Positions 33,985-44,971 of a stretch of 64,000 bases of DNA are shown here, piece after piece; the first letter of the stretch is position 1; each line of letters begins with the position of its first letter. The DNA is from Pomphorhynchus laevis (taxonomy: Eukaryota; Acanthocephala; Palaeacanthocephala; Echinorhynchida; Pomphorhynchidae). The notes beneath the pieces were generated by a model that was not told the DNA's origin, made no database searches, and saw only the letters and a list, made by a program, of their open reading frames with translations. The position numbers and the translations under genes are program-made. The stretch is taken from the NCBI GenBank assembly GCA_012934845.2, contig WNNJ02003704.1, forward strand, positions 1 through 64,000, in the 5' to 3' direction.

Positions 33985-34379
33985 ATCTGTATTTTATAAT
34001 CTGCGTATAATTGTCACTGCTGGAGCTCAACAACGCAATGATACCTATATTTTAGAAATCGTAATTAGCGATTAAATTAAATATTTGTCATTATTTTTTT
34101 AATATTTTTTTTATAAAAACAATAATTAGAAATAAAATTTTGAACAATTTTAATCTTTATTAGAAGTTTCTAAAATAACGTTTATTTAAATTTTATTTCA
34201 TAATTTTGTATTTCTAAATATATTTCAAATATTCAATAAAAGATTTTATTGTTAATATTTAATCGAATTAAGATTTTATGTAAAATTTAAGCAAAAAATA
34301 AGCAATTCAATCAGTTGCGGATCAATTCAATCATTGCAGCGGCAAATTTAACAGATTAAACACACAAGGACGTTAATGG
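33985..34379. other. AT-rich upstream flank of the 163-residue ORF
   Basis: Nothing recognised. This would hold the promoter of the minus-strand ORF. Confidence 0.4.
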
Positions 34380-35650
34380 GAGGACGTAGGAAGACAGCTA
34401 CGACCAATACAAGCTGTCCTAAACTACAAATACAGTGCTCAACACGACTGCAGCGTCCGGACCACAATCGCTTGCGACAACAGTAAGTCTAAAGAATACT
34501 TCCTCTGTTGATTTTGTGCTAACAAACTAATCCGCGATATCTCCCCTCAGTACATATCAACCTCGAACACGTCCAAATCAAACTACTTCCGTCGTTTCTG
34601 ATGTCCTTTATGCACCCACTGATCATGTCATCATATACACTTCTCATTCCATGTCATTTTCACTCCCCGACACCCCATCCCGTCTCTCCTGTCACGTTTC
34701 TCAATAACTTACATCCATCAATCAAAATCACATCTACCAACCTCCGCAATCATGCCACTCATAATCTTTCGTCAAATCGCTGGCCACCCTCTATATTATC
34801 TTTGTCCCTTATGTCGCCCGCTGTCAAACCTACTCCCGCCATATCCTCAACTGCCAGCTTTCCTATCGTGATCTCACCAACTTGCGTCACTCGTCCTCTA
34901 TTACGGAAACGTTTTCATTCTCGCGATCGTTGCGTCATCGTCACTAATATCACTTATCTCCACAAGCACGTCTCTACCACGATGTCTACGATTTCAGATC
35001 CATCCTCTCGTCTCTTGTTCCTGCGGATAAACCATCCTTTTTCAATATTATCAATATTATATTATTTTATAATAATATATTATATGTTATTGTATTATAT
35101 TAATATATATTATATATTAATATAATATATAATAATTTAATATTCGATCAAATTATTATCCAAAATTTAATTTAACTAAGATTTAATATAAAATCTAAGC
35201 AAAATAAGTACATCGCGTTTGCTGAATGACATATAGTTAATGGCAATTAATAAATGACATGTAGTTTTGTGTGTGTTGAAGTTAATTAATTTTCAAATAA
35301 ATAAATTTGATTTATTCTAATCATCCTAACGTATATAACATGCGATATCAGGATCTACTTTATTAATAAAGAATTCTTGCTTTTATGTTGATTTTATATT
35401 AATGATACACAAGCTAAATAATTTTATCACCTATTTTTGTTTTCATCTCTTAATTTTTTAAGAGATTAAAAAGTCGTCTAATGTCCTCGCCGCCTCACTC
35501 GCCTGGAATCAACTCCCTCTCGACGTCCACCGCGCTCCCTCCTTTATCACATTCAAACACTTCCTCCGTTCACACCTTCTCGACACATGACTTAGATTTT
35601 TGTTTTGTTGTGGTCATGTAACGTGTGCTGGCACGCATTTGCACGTTAAA
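34380..35650 (+). mobile_element. L2/CR1-like LINE, fragmentary copy
   Basis: GC-richer block 34380-35040: one frame gives DFVLTN and, after an interval, SDVLYAPTDHVIIYTSHS, resembling the end of an L2/CR1 endonuclease. After an AT-rich interruption (35040-35470) the C-terminal end appears (SAWNQLPLDVHRAPSFITFK-like, with THLLDT) at 35480-35590, with the tail tttgttgtggtcatgtaacg. This is the same family as 29230-30065. Many breaks. Confidence 0.6.
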
Positions 35651-35879
35651 ATAAATCTTCTTTTTTGGTTTTCATCTCTTAATATTTAAAGAGATGAAAA
35701 AATTAAGCTTTAATGCCAAATTATAAAATTGTTTTATAATTTTTAAATTGTTTATTTTGAAGTTATATTTTATAAGGTTGGTGCTCTAGGGGAGCACGAG
35801 CTGTGTACAAGTATTTTCACTTCACGAGAATATTTTTAAACCCGTGTTTGATACAAATATTTGATAAGCATACAAATGA

Positions 35880-36290
35880 TGTCAGTTGATAACAGAAATA
35901 TAATTTGCAAAAATTCATAATTATTTGCTTGATTTAATTAATACATTAATGAAATGATTATAGTTGAGTCACTTCTAGGTGAGTCAGTAAATAGTAAACG
36001 TTCAAACGATGATGAAGCTCGAAGGAGAATCTTTATTGAAAAACGCCGTCAACACTACGATGAGTAGAGGAGGGCCAAAGAGTTACTCCAACACTCCCCA
36101 ACCGCGTCGGCGATGACGTCGTATTGTAACGAACAATAAATATTTGGTACCCAATTGCGGGTAACCCCCAATTTGTAACTTGTAATTATTTAAAAAAATA
36201 TTAACAGTTGATAACAGAAAAATAATTTGCAAAAATTCAAATAATTATTTGCTTGATTTAATTAATACATTGATGAAATGATTATCGTTT
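35880..36290. repeat. 85-bp direct duplication, 325 bp apart
   Basis: cagttgataacagaaa.ataatttgcaaaaattca ... gatttaattaatacatt.atgaaatgatt occurs at about 35880-35965 and 36205-36290. Each copy is followed by a short ATG-started open stretch. Confidence 0.85.
35954..36139 (+). pseudogene. Possible protein phosphatase inhibitor-2 fragment
   Basis: Frame from ATG 35954: ...SKRSNDDEARRRIFIEKRRQ then HYDE, an in-frame TAG (36065-36067), then RRAKELLQHSP. The pattern F-x-x-K-R-x-x-H-Y-x-E followed by A-x-x-L resembles the conserved motif of phosphatase-1 inhibitor 2 (F-E-x-K-R-K-x-H-Y-N-E). Only about 30 residues match and the frame is broken, so this is at best a fragment of a retrocopy. Confidence 0.3.
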
Positions 36291-36926
36291 AATGACGTTA
36301 TTAAAAAGGGAACGGAATGGTTGAATATGTTATTTCACGTAGTAAATGTGGCTATATTGTAACCTATGCAAAAAAGACGTATCCAAATCCGTATTTGGCT
36401 AGAGAAGCAACCAACATGTCCACGTGGCATTTGCCACGTTAAAATAAATCTTTTTTATAACTCACTGTAATATGCAGCTGAGAGGGGGTATCAGCCTGGT
36501 TGATCGTTCGACCTTTAATTCACTTAACTCAAGTCTCTCGCCACGATTTTCAAAACGCATTATGGACCGATATGGACTCAACAAAAAGTGTTCCGTCGAC
36601 ATTCCCCTGTGAACAAATGAACAATGTTGTTCATTCATTTTCGTGTAAAATAGGTAAAGCTTAAATCATCAGACACAACACAGTTCAAGATCAAATTGTA
36701 GATTTAATTAGCAAGGTTTTGCCCTCAGAACGATAGCAAAGAAACTAACTATGAAAAACGGTACGGATTATGCATCAACCGTATCAATATACGAGCGCAA
36801 ATGAGTTTGACTTTGATCGTTCGATATCTAGGTTGCGAACTCCACGCTCTACTTTGGACGTTTCCTTCGAAACTAATCGTATAAATATACCATTAGCTCA
36901 ATTGACGGCACTTATTTGTTGGTAAT

Positions 36927-36928
<2 letters not shown>

Positions 36929-36981
<53 letters not shown>
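36929..36981. repeat. (TA)n microsatellite
   Basis: About 26 TA units. Confidence 0.95.
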
Positions 36982-36983
<2 letters not shown>

Positions 36984-37183
36984 AATGCTTTGTGTTTTAA
37001 GTATTACTTTTACGTATGATTAATTACTATTTAAGAACAAAATCTGATGTAAGCTACAAAACGATATCACATGTCGCATCGATGAGGGCTGTAGCAAGTG
37101 CTTAACTTTTGCATCAGATAAGGCAGATGTCACATGCCTCCCTTTACTTTACTCTACTCTGCAAAAACCTAAAAGCCACTTGA

Positions 37184-37428
37184 GCAAATGCCAATTCCAA
37201 GATTCACTTGAAGCTAGATATTGTTGGCATCTTCTTAATGATCCATTACACAGTTTTTGTGGTCAACACTTTAGCATCATCCATGCATTAGGTTTCCAAG
37301 CTAGCGGACTATCAAAGATAAGTCACGAAATTATTCTAGATCTATTTGCAAAAGAGTTTAGCATCTTATGCAGTGCGGTAGCCGTTGAACCAAGACTACA
37401 GCCTCTTAATCGTCGCGTTCGAAAATAG
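37184..37428 (+). mobile_element. Nuclease-tail fragment of a LINE-like ORF
   Basis: An open stretch reading CGQHFSIIHALGF, then GLSKISHEIILDLFAKEF and VAVEPRLQPLNRRV. It resembles the Cys/His-plus-nuclease tails after RTs in invertebrate elements (CG..F...HAL.C ... H......L ... EP.LQPL). Upstream, 36500-37180 has short open pieces (for example around 36560-36680) that may belong to it, but no RT motif could be read. Confidence 0.5.
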
Positions 37429-37499
37429 AACAACGACAAGAGACCAGATCGAACTGCTTGATGGACATCAACAGTTAGAAATTTCTTCCATGTTTGCTA

Positions 37500-38740
37500 G
37501 GATTTTTAATTTAAGGATATGGCTATAGTTGAGGGATAGTTGCGAGAGGAACAATACGGCTTTCTTCCAGGTCTCGAAACTACGGATCAACTCGCTACTA
37601 TTTTTACTATTCTCGAACGGTCTTGTGAGTTCACTAAACCGGTCTACATGTTATTGTAGATTTGGAGAAGGCGTTCGACCGAGTTCTGTGAGAGAGGTTG
37701 TAGGGGGTTCTAAGAGTGTATGGAGTATCACACTATCTTCGGGTAGCTGTGATTTCACTGTATGAACAAAGTATGAATTGTGTTTGTGTTCAAGGTAGGA
37801 CCTCTAACTCATTTCCAGTAGGCGTTGGGCTTTGTTAGGGTTGTACTTTGTATCCACTTTTGTTTCTTGGTTACATTGACAAAATTACGATACGGGCTGC
37901 TCTGACGGATGTCGATCTTCAGTTCCGTTTCATCAGGATACAATCTTTGTTTTTTTATATGATGTTGTCTTCTTGTCCTGATGCCTACTAGATCGATTTA
38001 CGATGGAATGCAAAGCAGCATAAATGTTGATTAGTACCTTTATACTGTACATACGTGTTCGTCTAGAATTCAGGTGTCAATGTCACCCCGGATTTAAGAA
38101 AATGTTCTTTCTGATGTGGATGACTTCAAGTAAGTATTGTTCTCGATGGATAACAAAAATTGTAGGGAGATTGAGAAGCGGATCTGTTTCGCTAACGCGG
38201 CTATGTGTTTTTTGTACAGGTCTGTCGTGGTGAAGCGGGAGTTTAGTCTTCGGGCCAAGCTTTCGGTTTAATGCTCAATCTTCGTTCCTATCTTAACCTA
38301 TGGATATGAGTTTTTGGTAATGACTGAAAGAATAAGATATCGGATACAGGCGACTGAAGTGATGTTCCTTTTCGATGTGATCGATCTTAGCCTTAAAGAT
38401 AAGGTTAGAAATTCGGTCATCCGGAATAGATCCGGAGTAAATTAGCTGCTTTTACTCATCCGTGAAAATCAGTTGAGGTGGCTAGGATACGTTCTAATAA
38501 TGCCTAGGGGTCGCCTTCCTCGGATAATTTTCAAGGCCGGACTTTCTGGAAAGAGACCTCGATGTATAAATCGGTATCGGTGGAAATATCAAATCTCAAA
38601 ACTGGCCGAAGAACGCCTTGGGCTATCTGAGAGAACTCTGGTATGTCGCCCAATATCACGATGTTTGGAGTAGCTTGGTTCGTACTGCCTACATGACCCG
38701 ACACCCGGACCAGTGGTTGACAAGAAAAACTTGTGTTATT
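37500..38740 (+). mobile_element. RTE/Rex3-like LINE, decayed 3' half
   Basis: Pieces in order: LREEQYGFLPGLETTDQLAT with IFTILERS; a broken palm region; GLCQGCTLYPLLFLGYIDKI-like; ILTYGYEFLVMTERI; RENQLRWLGYVLIMPRGRLP; KRPRCINRYRWKYQISKLAE with RLGLSE. This order is typical of RTE-group elements. Numerous stops and shifts. Older than the RTE copy at 4868-7122 and of a different lineage. Confidence 0.8.
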
Positions 38741-39208
38741 TTTTTTCTGGTCAAGAAATTGTTGTTGTGGCCGCAGTACTATTGAAAAGCACTTGTTTAT
38801 ACATAATAATCGACTAGAAATAGAGATAAACTACTAATAGCAATAGACAATTAATAGCAATTCAATTTAGAGGATGGTCCATTGGGTGTAGCAGATTGCG
38901 ATTAGTTGTAATCCGGATAAATAAAGCAACTCAATTATGGGGAAATTATAAATTATAATTACAATTTTCTTTTATACCTTTAGTATTGACAAGAATAATT
39001 TACTTTCGTTCAATAGTTTATTTTGTTAACATGGAGATATTCGATATTTTGCAGCTATGTAGCATGAAGACGCGGTTTTAAAAAAAATATTTTAAAGAAT
39101 AAACAAATTTATTACATTTTAATGCTTCTTCATTACTATTTTGCACAAATGTGACAATTACTTGGCAAACACTTATCAAATTTTACATTCGAAAATTGCA
39201 TGTTTCTA
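38741..39208. other. 3' flank of the NUDT9-like gene
   Basis: AT-rich, nothing recognised. 3' UTR sequence of the minus-strand gene is expected at the right end. Confidence 0.4.
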
Positions 39209-40804
39209 TTATGCATTGGATTGTAAGTAATCTACAACTTTTGATATTATAAATCGATGGGAAGTTAACAAATTTTTGTAATTTAAACTTATCCATTTAA
39301 TTTCAGAAGTTGGATTGAACTCGTAATCAGTGAAATTACCACAGCCTTTGTCAATCCAGCACATAACGGTTGTTTCTAGCCATGCGTTATCCGTATTTCT
39401 AATGTCTTCTAAATATCCTCTATATATTCTACATGCATTGATGTCTTCAAGAAACTGCTTGATTTTAACCCAATTTGCATAATTTCCAGTGTGTAAAGCG
39501 TCTTTCATAATTCTTCGTTTCAAATTATTCGACGTATTTTTACTTTCAAGCTCGCTTTTGTTCTCAGGAACTAACCAGCACCTGCTACAGTCACTTCTTA
39601 TAGCTATAAATTGATGGTCGTTGTAGTTTAAGCGAACAACAACGTGATTAATTATATGGTTTGGTCCCCAGCGTGCTAAAAACCCTCTACCTTTAATTCC
39701 CTGCCGACCTCTTGGATTGAGTGGTCTCCCATCTGACCCTATATTGTAGCGACCACAATAGCTTCTTCTGTCGATGAGAAAAGTAATGAGGGATTTTTCA
39801 TTTACAATGCTTGATTTATCGATTGCATTAAAGCAAAACCAAAGTGTGTCGCGATTGCTACTTATATCAAAATCCGCTAACTTTGCTTTGTTATTAGCAA
39901 CTTGCCATTCAAAAGGATCGTATCCCTCTAATTCTGTAATTTGCCACGGCTTTTTCTCTGGGAGGACATTAATTACGTTAGGACGCACATGTCCGTAAAG
40001 TAACCAGTCAACGTCTATATACAGTTCTGATTGCTGATTCTGACATTTCCTGCGAATAGATTCACAATCGGCATTTCTGTTTGTCGGCTGAATTCCGTGT
40101 GAGTTAATGATATCATTGCGCAAAGTTTTGTTTAAATTAACATGTCCATATGGACCTATTAGTCGTAGTATATTTTGATTTCTATCAACACATCCAAAAT
40201 ATGGTATGTGACGGCAACAACTCGACTGATGTTGCTCAACACTATTGCAATTTAGATCTTTGGATATTCTTTCTAGTGATTTCCAGTGCTTTTCTGATAT
40301 ATTTGATAGTGGTGAAGATGTTAATGATGGTGATGTTGAACCGTCGTCAAAACGCAAAGCACGATTCCGAAATGAGTTGTGATTTAGGATTGTTGGCAAT
40401 TGTTTAGGAAGTCCTGATCTTTGACTAGAATTATCGATTTGAATAATTTTATTTGATTCTTTCATCCGCTTTCGTTCTTTGATCCCTTCATACGTGGTTG
40501 CTAGATATTCATGAAGTAGAAAGTTACTTGGTTGATCATTTTGAATTTCATGTCCACGACCATGCATCGGAACAGAGGCCGAGCTAGTTCTCGCTTTTAT
40601 CCCAGATACATTGCTCGACAATACATTACCTCTTATATTATTAAAATGTGATGATAGATCATTACTAGTAATTGTTCTCGATTTGGCATCAGAAGTACGG
40701 GAGCTAATTGTGCTCCTGGCCTTCGATATTGTTCGTTTTCTAGCTTTCGTAGGTGACCTTGTTACTTTGCTCTTATTTTCCTTCTTATTATCCTTTTTCG
40801 GCAT
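39209..40804 (-). CDS. NUDT9/TRPM2-type ADP-ribose-binding domain protein, Nudix box degenerate
   Basis: Start chosen at ATG 40804 (MPKKDNKKENK); the frame is open further but without an ATG. 531 residues. Residues 1 to about 190 are basic, Ser/Thr-rich and low complexity. The C-terminal ~270 residues follow mitochondrial NUDT9 and the NUDT9-H domain of TRPM2: VDWLLYGHVRPNVINVLPE, then ELEGYDPFEW, then RPLNP and GRQGIKGRGFLARWGPNH, then RIYRGYLEDIRNTDNAWLET. NUDT9 hydrolyses ADP-ribose to AMP and ribose-5-phosphate. Its catalytic Nudix box LKREFGEEAL reads LKRRIMKDAL here, and the preceding GG loop is lost (PENKSELESKN). The acidic metal ligands are therefore largely gone, as in human TRPM2 (LKRILRQEHW), so binding without hydrolysis is the likely outcome. 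No channel segment is present, and no break. Confidence 0.88.
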   Translation of the reverse strand: MPKKDNKKENKSKVTRSPTKARKRTISKARSTISSRTSDAKSRTITSNDLSSHFNNIRGNVLSSNVSGIKARTSSASVPMHGRGHEIQNDQPSNFLLHEYLATTYEGIKERKRMKESNKIIQIDNSSQRSGLPKQLPTILNHNSFRNRALRFDDGSTSPSLTSSPLSNISEKHWKSLERISKDLNCNSVEQHQSSCCRHIPYFGCVDRNQNILRLIGPYGHVNLNKTLRNDIINSHGIQPTNRNADCESIRRKCQNQQSELYIDVDWLLYGHVRPNVINVLPEKKPWQITELEGYDPFEWQVANNKAKLADFDISSNRDTLWFCFNAIDKSSIVNEKSLITFLIDRRSYCGRYNIGSDGRPLNPRGRQGIKGRGFLARWGPNHIINHVVVRLNYNDHQFIAIRSDCSRCWLVPENKSELESKNTSNNLKRRIMKDALHTGNYANWVKIKQFLEDINACRIYRGYLEDIRNTDNAWLETTVMCWIDKGCGNFTDYEFNPTSEIKWISLNYKNLLTSHRFIISKVVDYLQSNA

Positions 40805-41579
40805 CGTCACGATGTAAATTTGCCCGCTGTAATGTGCAATATTTAATTTGAAAAGCTTCAACAAATGCCATTTCGCGCCAATGAGAATTATAAATCGACA
40901 TTTATCAAAATTGCTTTAATGTATTTTAAATTACAGTAATTTCAATAATCATTTTATAAAGCAAAATCCATCACATCCTATACAATATAATACTATTATA
41001 ATACTATTCTAGCCATTTTAGGATTTCCACGATATTTTTCCAACTAACAATTTAAGCATATCGAAGTATAATTTACACTGAGGGATCATGCCTTATCTGG
41101 TATATTATATAAAATAAATACGAATATTGATTAATCCCAGACAATGTTGTTGAAAAACACATTATTTAATAATTTAAAGAATTATGAACAGACTGATTTA
41201 TAAACTTTGTGCTAAAATGACACATTTTTATTTCATTTATAAATTTGAAAAATTTTTATTATTCAAAACAAATATATGATATTAAAATTACAGACAGATT
41301 TATGTATAATATTAAATAAATAGATTGATAAATATTTTTATAATCCATTTAAAAATTTATTTTCATTCACTTCAATAAAATCAAAATAATATAAAAAGCA
41401 CTGCTGCAAAACAGCTGTCCTCTAAAGTGATTTCAGTTCACAAATTACAAAAGCTCAAACTATATAGCTTTATGATAACAGAAATCGCTATTAGCTTTTA
41501 AATCAGTAATTTTTATTTTTAAAGTGAAAAAACAACAAAAGATATCAACAAGACCAAACCGAATGCATATTTTTTGATT
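40805..41579. other. Intergenic, 5' flank of the NUDT9-like gene
   Basis: AT-rich; promoter expected in the left part. Nothing else recognised. Confidence 0.4.
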
Positions 41580-41830
41580 TAATTTTATTATAATATAGTA
41601 ATTTATAAGTAGACGGATATAACGCGATGTAAAAAAGTATTTAAATGGGATTTACTTGTTCGCAGACTTCAACTATTACACTCATAGGATCTTAGACTCT
41701 TACACTCATAGGCTCCTATACTCATTCAATCCTAGACATTCACTCTTAGACGAAGACTCAGCACGTCAGGAGGTCAAATATGTTCTAATTGTGATGGATT
41801 TTTAATATTTATATCATCGCAAAATATATC
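41580..41830. repeat. Partial copy of the CTCATAGG-rich foldback family
   Basis: acggatataacgcgatgta, then degenerate 10-15 bp tandem words (ttacactcataggatcttag, acactcataggctcctata), ending gtcaaatatgttctaattgtg ... atcatcgc. Matches one arm of the foldback at 42595-43100. Confidence 0.8.
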
Positions 41831-42223
41831 TGTATTAATTAATACAAATTCCTTTTAAGTAATATCTTAATCGGTCACAGGGTGTATTCTATATATTATT
41901 AGTTAAATAAAAATAAACAAGAAATGAATATTCATTTTTAATTCAAATTAAATTGCAGAAATTAAGATGTTATCACTTTATTACAACAAAAATATTATCA
42001 AATCAATGATATTTTTAATCGTCAAATCGGCAATGTTTTGCCTTCCTGGTGATGATATCAATCAAAATATCGATATAATATTTTTGGTTATTGGTGTTTT
42101 CAAACAATTGTGGTCTTATTATAATTGAAACGATTTTCGATTAACTGTTTTGTAAAAATTATATTATTATTAAATATTTTAATAGCTCACAGTTCATTTG
42201 TAATTATTTATTGTTTCCTTTAG

Positions 42224-42336
42224 ACGAAATTACTTCAATGTTAGATGCTGAAACAATTGAAGATAATGGTAGAAAGATATCAGCTGGAAAAAGGCAATTA
42301 ATTTGTTTCGGTCGAGCCCTAATTTCCCGAAAGCCA
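42224..42336 (+). CDS. Isolated ABC-transporter (ABCC/MRP-type) NBD exon
   Basis: Open 113-nt stretch between a good acceptor (tttcctttag) and a consensus donor (gtaagttt). It reads DEITSMLDAETIEDNGRKIS and AGKRQLICFGRALISRKP, the ABC signature region of an ABCC second nucleotide-binding domain (family form: ..LD..I.E.G.N.S.GQRQL.CLARALLRK). The signature Gln is Lys here. Neither the Walker A nor the Walker B exon was found within about 6 kb upstream or 9 kb downstream. This is either part of a gene with very long introns or a stranded duplicate exon. Confidence 0.6.
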
Positions 42337-42384
42337 GTAAGTTTACGTCCAGTCAACCGTTTTTGCAATATATGATTTTTATAT

Positions 42385-42575
42385 AATTATTGGAGCTGTA
42401 TCAAAGGAAAGAAATTGTTTTTGATGTTCCGCTAACTACTGTAAGCATCTTTAGAAAATTACAAAAATTACATCTTTGACAAATTACATTGAAATTTTCT
42501 GAAGAAAGATGCTAGCAGGAGTTAGCGAAATATCAAAAACAATTTCTTCTTTCCTTTGATCAAGCTTCAATAATT
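42385..42575. repeat. MITE, about 190 bp, third copy of the 21.7 kb family
   Basis: Ends aattattggagctgtatcaa and inverted ttgatcaagcttcaataatt, 49 bp after the ABCC-type exon. Inner arms are tttttgatgttccgctaac and gttagcgaaatatcaaaaa. CTGAAGA and GAAA blocks are present on the right arm with a longer spacer than at 21.7 kb. Confidence 0.8.
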
Positions 42576-42594
42576 ATTATTAATAATGGATATG

Positions 42595-43100
42595 ATTTTT
42601 ATTATAATTTATTAATTTATTAATAGACTGATATAATGCGATGTATAAACAAAAAGTTTTTGAAAGGGATCTACTAGCTTCTAGACTTGACTCATACAAT
42701 CAAAGAATTTGACTCCTAGACTTCCACACTCCTAGATTTTTTAACTCCCACACTCCTAGGTTCCCAGACACCTTCAATCCTAAAACTTCGGCTCTTAGAC
42801 GTCGACTTAAAACATCAGAAAGTCAAATACGTCCTAATTGTGAATGTTTTTAATGTTTTTAAATGTTTATATCATCGCGTGTATTATATTTACATTAAAT
42901 ATTTGACGTATTAGACATCCTGATATGTTGAGTTTACATCTAAGAGCCGAAGGTCTAAGAGTGAAAGAGTGTAGAAGTTTAGGAGTGTAGGAGTTTAAAA
43001 GTCAAGGAGTATCGGAGCCTAAGAGTCAAAGTCTAAGGGTGTAAAAGTCGAAGTTCATAGTGATTGATAATGGACCTTTATACATCGCACTAGTGCCTAG
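42595..43100. repeat. Foldback element with 10-15 bp internal repeats
   Basis: The left arm (atgcgatgtataaa ... actcctagacttccacactc ... ttcggctcttagac) is matched inverted by the right arm (ctaagagccgaaggtctaag ... gtgtaggagtttaaaagtc ... tttatacatcgcac). Each arm is about 230 bp, built of degenerate repeats of cactcctaga-like words. No coding capacity. Confidence 0.85.
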
Positions 43101-43853
43101 ATCGAAGCAGCTTATAGTATACCATCCAGATCTGCCTTGATATCGGAAAAATATCAAATACCTAAAGTTTATCCGCAAAGACTAAGCATTCCGAGCTAGC
43201 AGTTAACCAAATCCTATTTTGACTAATAGTTTTAGGGATAACGTATCTCACTCGTAGGAATAAACTTCCTAACCACGAATTAATTTAATCGTTCTTCTTT
43301 ATTACACTCATTTTTATTAAATATATGTTGTTTCTCGTCATCCGATCCTTTAAAAAAAAGTTATTGGTTATAATTTTTCTTACTTGGATCCATTCCACAA
43401 TTGAGCTCATTAGAAAGATTTTAACCAGCATATTAGCGGTCTAGCCGTTCGAATATAAATGCTCATTATTATTTATGTATATAGCTTAAAGCTTAATCGA
43501 TACTTAATTTATATTCATAGACCACATTTAGCTATACTCATAGGCTCACCTTCAGCTAAACTCATAGGGTCAACCTTCAGCTATACTCATAGTTAAAGTT
43601 GGCATCTTAAAGGACTAACCGTTCGAATATGAATTCAAGTCATTTTACATTTAAATTAATATCTTTATCGAAAATCTTGGTAAGCTTCGATCCTTAAAGT
43701 AACTTATTTTGAGCAGTTATTGTGGATCTTAAAAATAAAAAATTTTACTCAACACAACTAAATTTAAAGATTATTTGAAAATTAAATCTATAGCGCTAAC
43801 TCTTTTAAATAATAAAATCATATAGTCATATAGTTTCTTCATGTTGATTTATT
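43101..43853. other. Intergenic with a small minisatellite
   Basis: Three units of about 27 bp (accttcagctatactcatagg-like) at 43523-43593. The words also echo the foldback repeats to the left. No gene seen. Confidence 0.6.
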
Positions 43854-44282
43854 TTAGTTGCTATTTGGGGTTAATAATTCATCTATCGTGTTTGATTTTA
43901 TACTGTCATTTGTTACTTGACTTGACGAGTCACTATTCGGTTGAAGCGAACTGCTACTACTGCTAAGCATTGTTGTTGGCTGTAGACGCGGTTCAAATAT
44001 ATCTGTCTGCGAGCTTGTGCATTTTATTTCATTAACAATTCGGAGAAACTTCGGTGGATGACAGTTCAATGTGTGATCTACGGCTTCATCCGAATTATAA
44101 AGCTGCAACTTACATATATTACAGCTGTTTGTTTTATTTACGAAACATGATAAAACGTGATTGGTGTATAATGTCTCGGATCGGAAAGGACTTTTGCAAA
44201 GAACGCATTTGAAATAGTAGCTAGCGTAGTAACCTGACTTATTCGCTGTTGTCGAGCAAGATGAATTACAGAAATAGCTCAT
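43854..44282 (-). CDS. Hypothetical 142-residue protein with two zinc-finger-like motifs
   Basis: ATG-started uninterrupted frame. Residues 23-46 (YYFKCVLCKSPFRSETLYTN then HVLSC) form C-x2-C...H-x4-C, and residues 53-75 (SCNICKLQLYNSDEAVDHTL then NCH) form C-x2-C...H-x4-H, two C2H2/C2HC-type fingers in tandem. The C-terminal half is Ser-rich and low complexity, with CTSSQTDIFEP, a QTD motif reminiscent of the QTEE motifs in the ORF at 33.5 kb. Nucleic-acid or protein binding is plausible. No family recognised. It may be one exon of a larger gene. Confidence 0.55.
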   Translation of the reverse strand: MSYFCNSSCSTTANKSGYYASYYFKCVLCKSPFRSETLYTNHVLSCFVNKTNSCNICKLQLYNSDEAVDHTLNCHPPKFLRIVNEIKCTSSQTDIFEPRLQPTTMLSSSSSSLQPNSDSSSQVTNDSIKSNTIDELLTPNSN

Positions 44283-44971
44283 ATCTAGGAATGCATTAGT
44301 GTTGTCGATGGCCTAATATCTGTTGACCTTGCCTATAAGGTTATCTTAAATAAGACGGGATGTTATGAAACTGTATACGATTTCGCTGATGAAATTGATG
44401 TATACGAATCAAGGTGAACAGCAAACTGTCGCCTTGAATATCACGGCAAATCTGTTTTCAATTATAATTTATATCTGGATTAAGTCAATGCATTATCTTC
44501 TTGTCTTGACTATTCATTTTAAGGATAATAATAAATTATTGATTTGTTACCATTAAAAATTATAAAAATATGTTGTCATCCCCAAAAATGTAAACGATTT
44601 GACTTCCTTTTTAAAAGGTTAATAATGACAAGATTTTTTTACTCTGTCTCTCTGCATAAGTAAAAAATAAAATGAAAAAATAAACCATTTCCAATTTTGA
44701 GGAAAAATGATAATTTTTAAAGAGTAGATCATATTATTTAAAAATATATTATTATATTTAATAAATATATATAATATATTTAATATTTAATTATAATAAT
44801 TAAATATAATTATATTTAATTATAATATAAATATATTTAATATATATTTAATATATTATTAAAAAATGACCTACTAGTTTTATCATAAAATTAAAGACAT
44901 TAATCCTCTATAATATAAAATTATGCAATCTGAAATATTATATTATAAATTGATTGTTCACTCATATTGGA
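44283..44971. other. Intergenic, AT-rich
   Basis: Palindromic TAT/ATA runs at 44740-44860. An open plus-strand stretch at 44365-44556 has no recognisable features. Confidence 0.4.

Noticed and set aside
34601-35125. 174-codon ORF
   Set aside because: Composition is that of a frame-shifted GC-rich LINE fragment ending in AT palindromes; another frame gives endonuclease-like residues.
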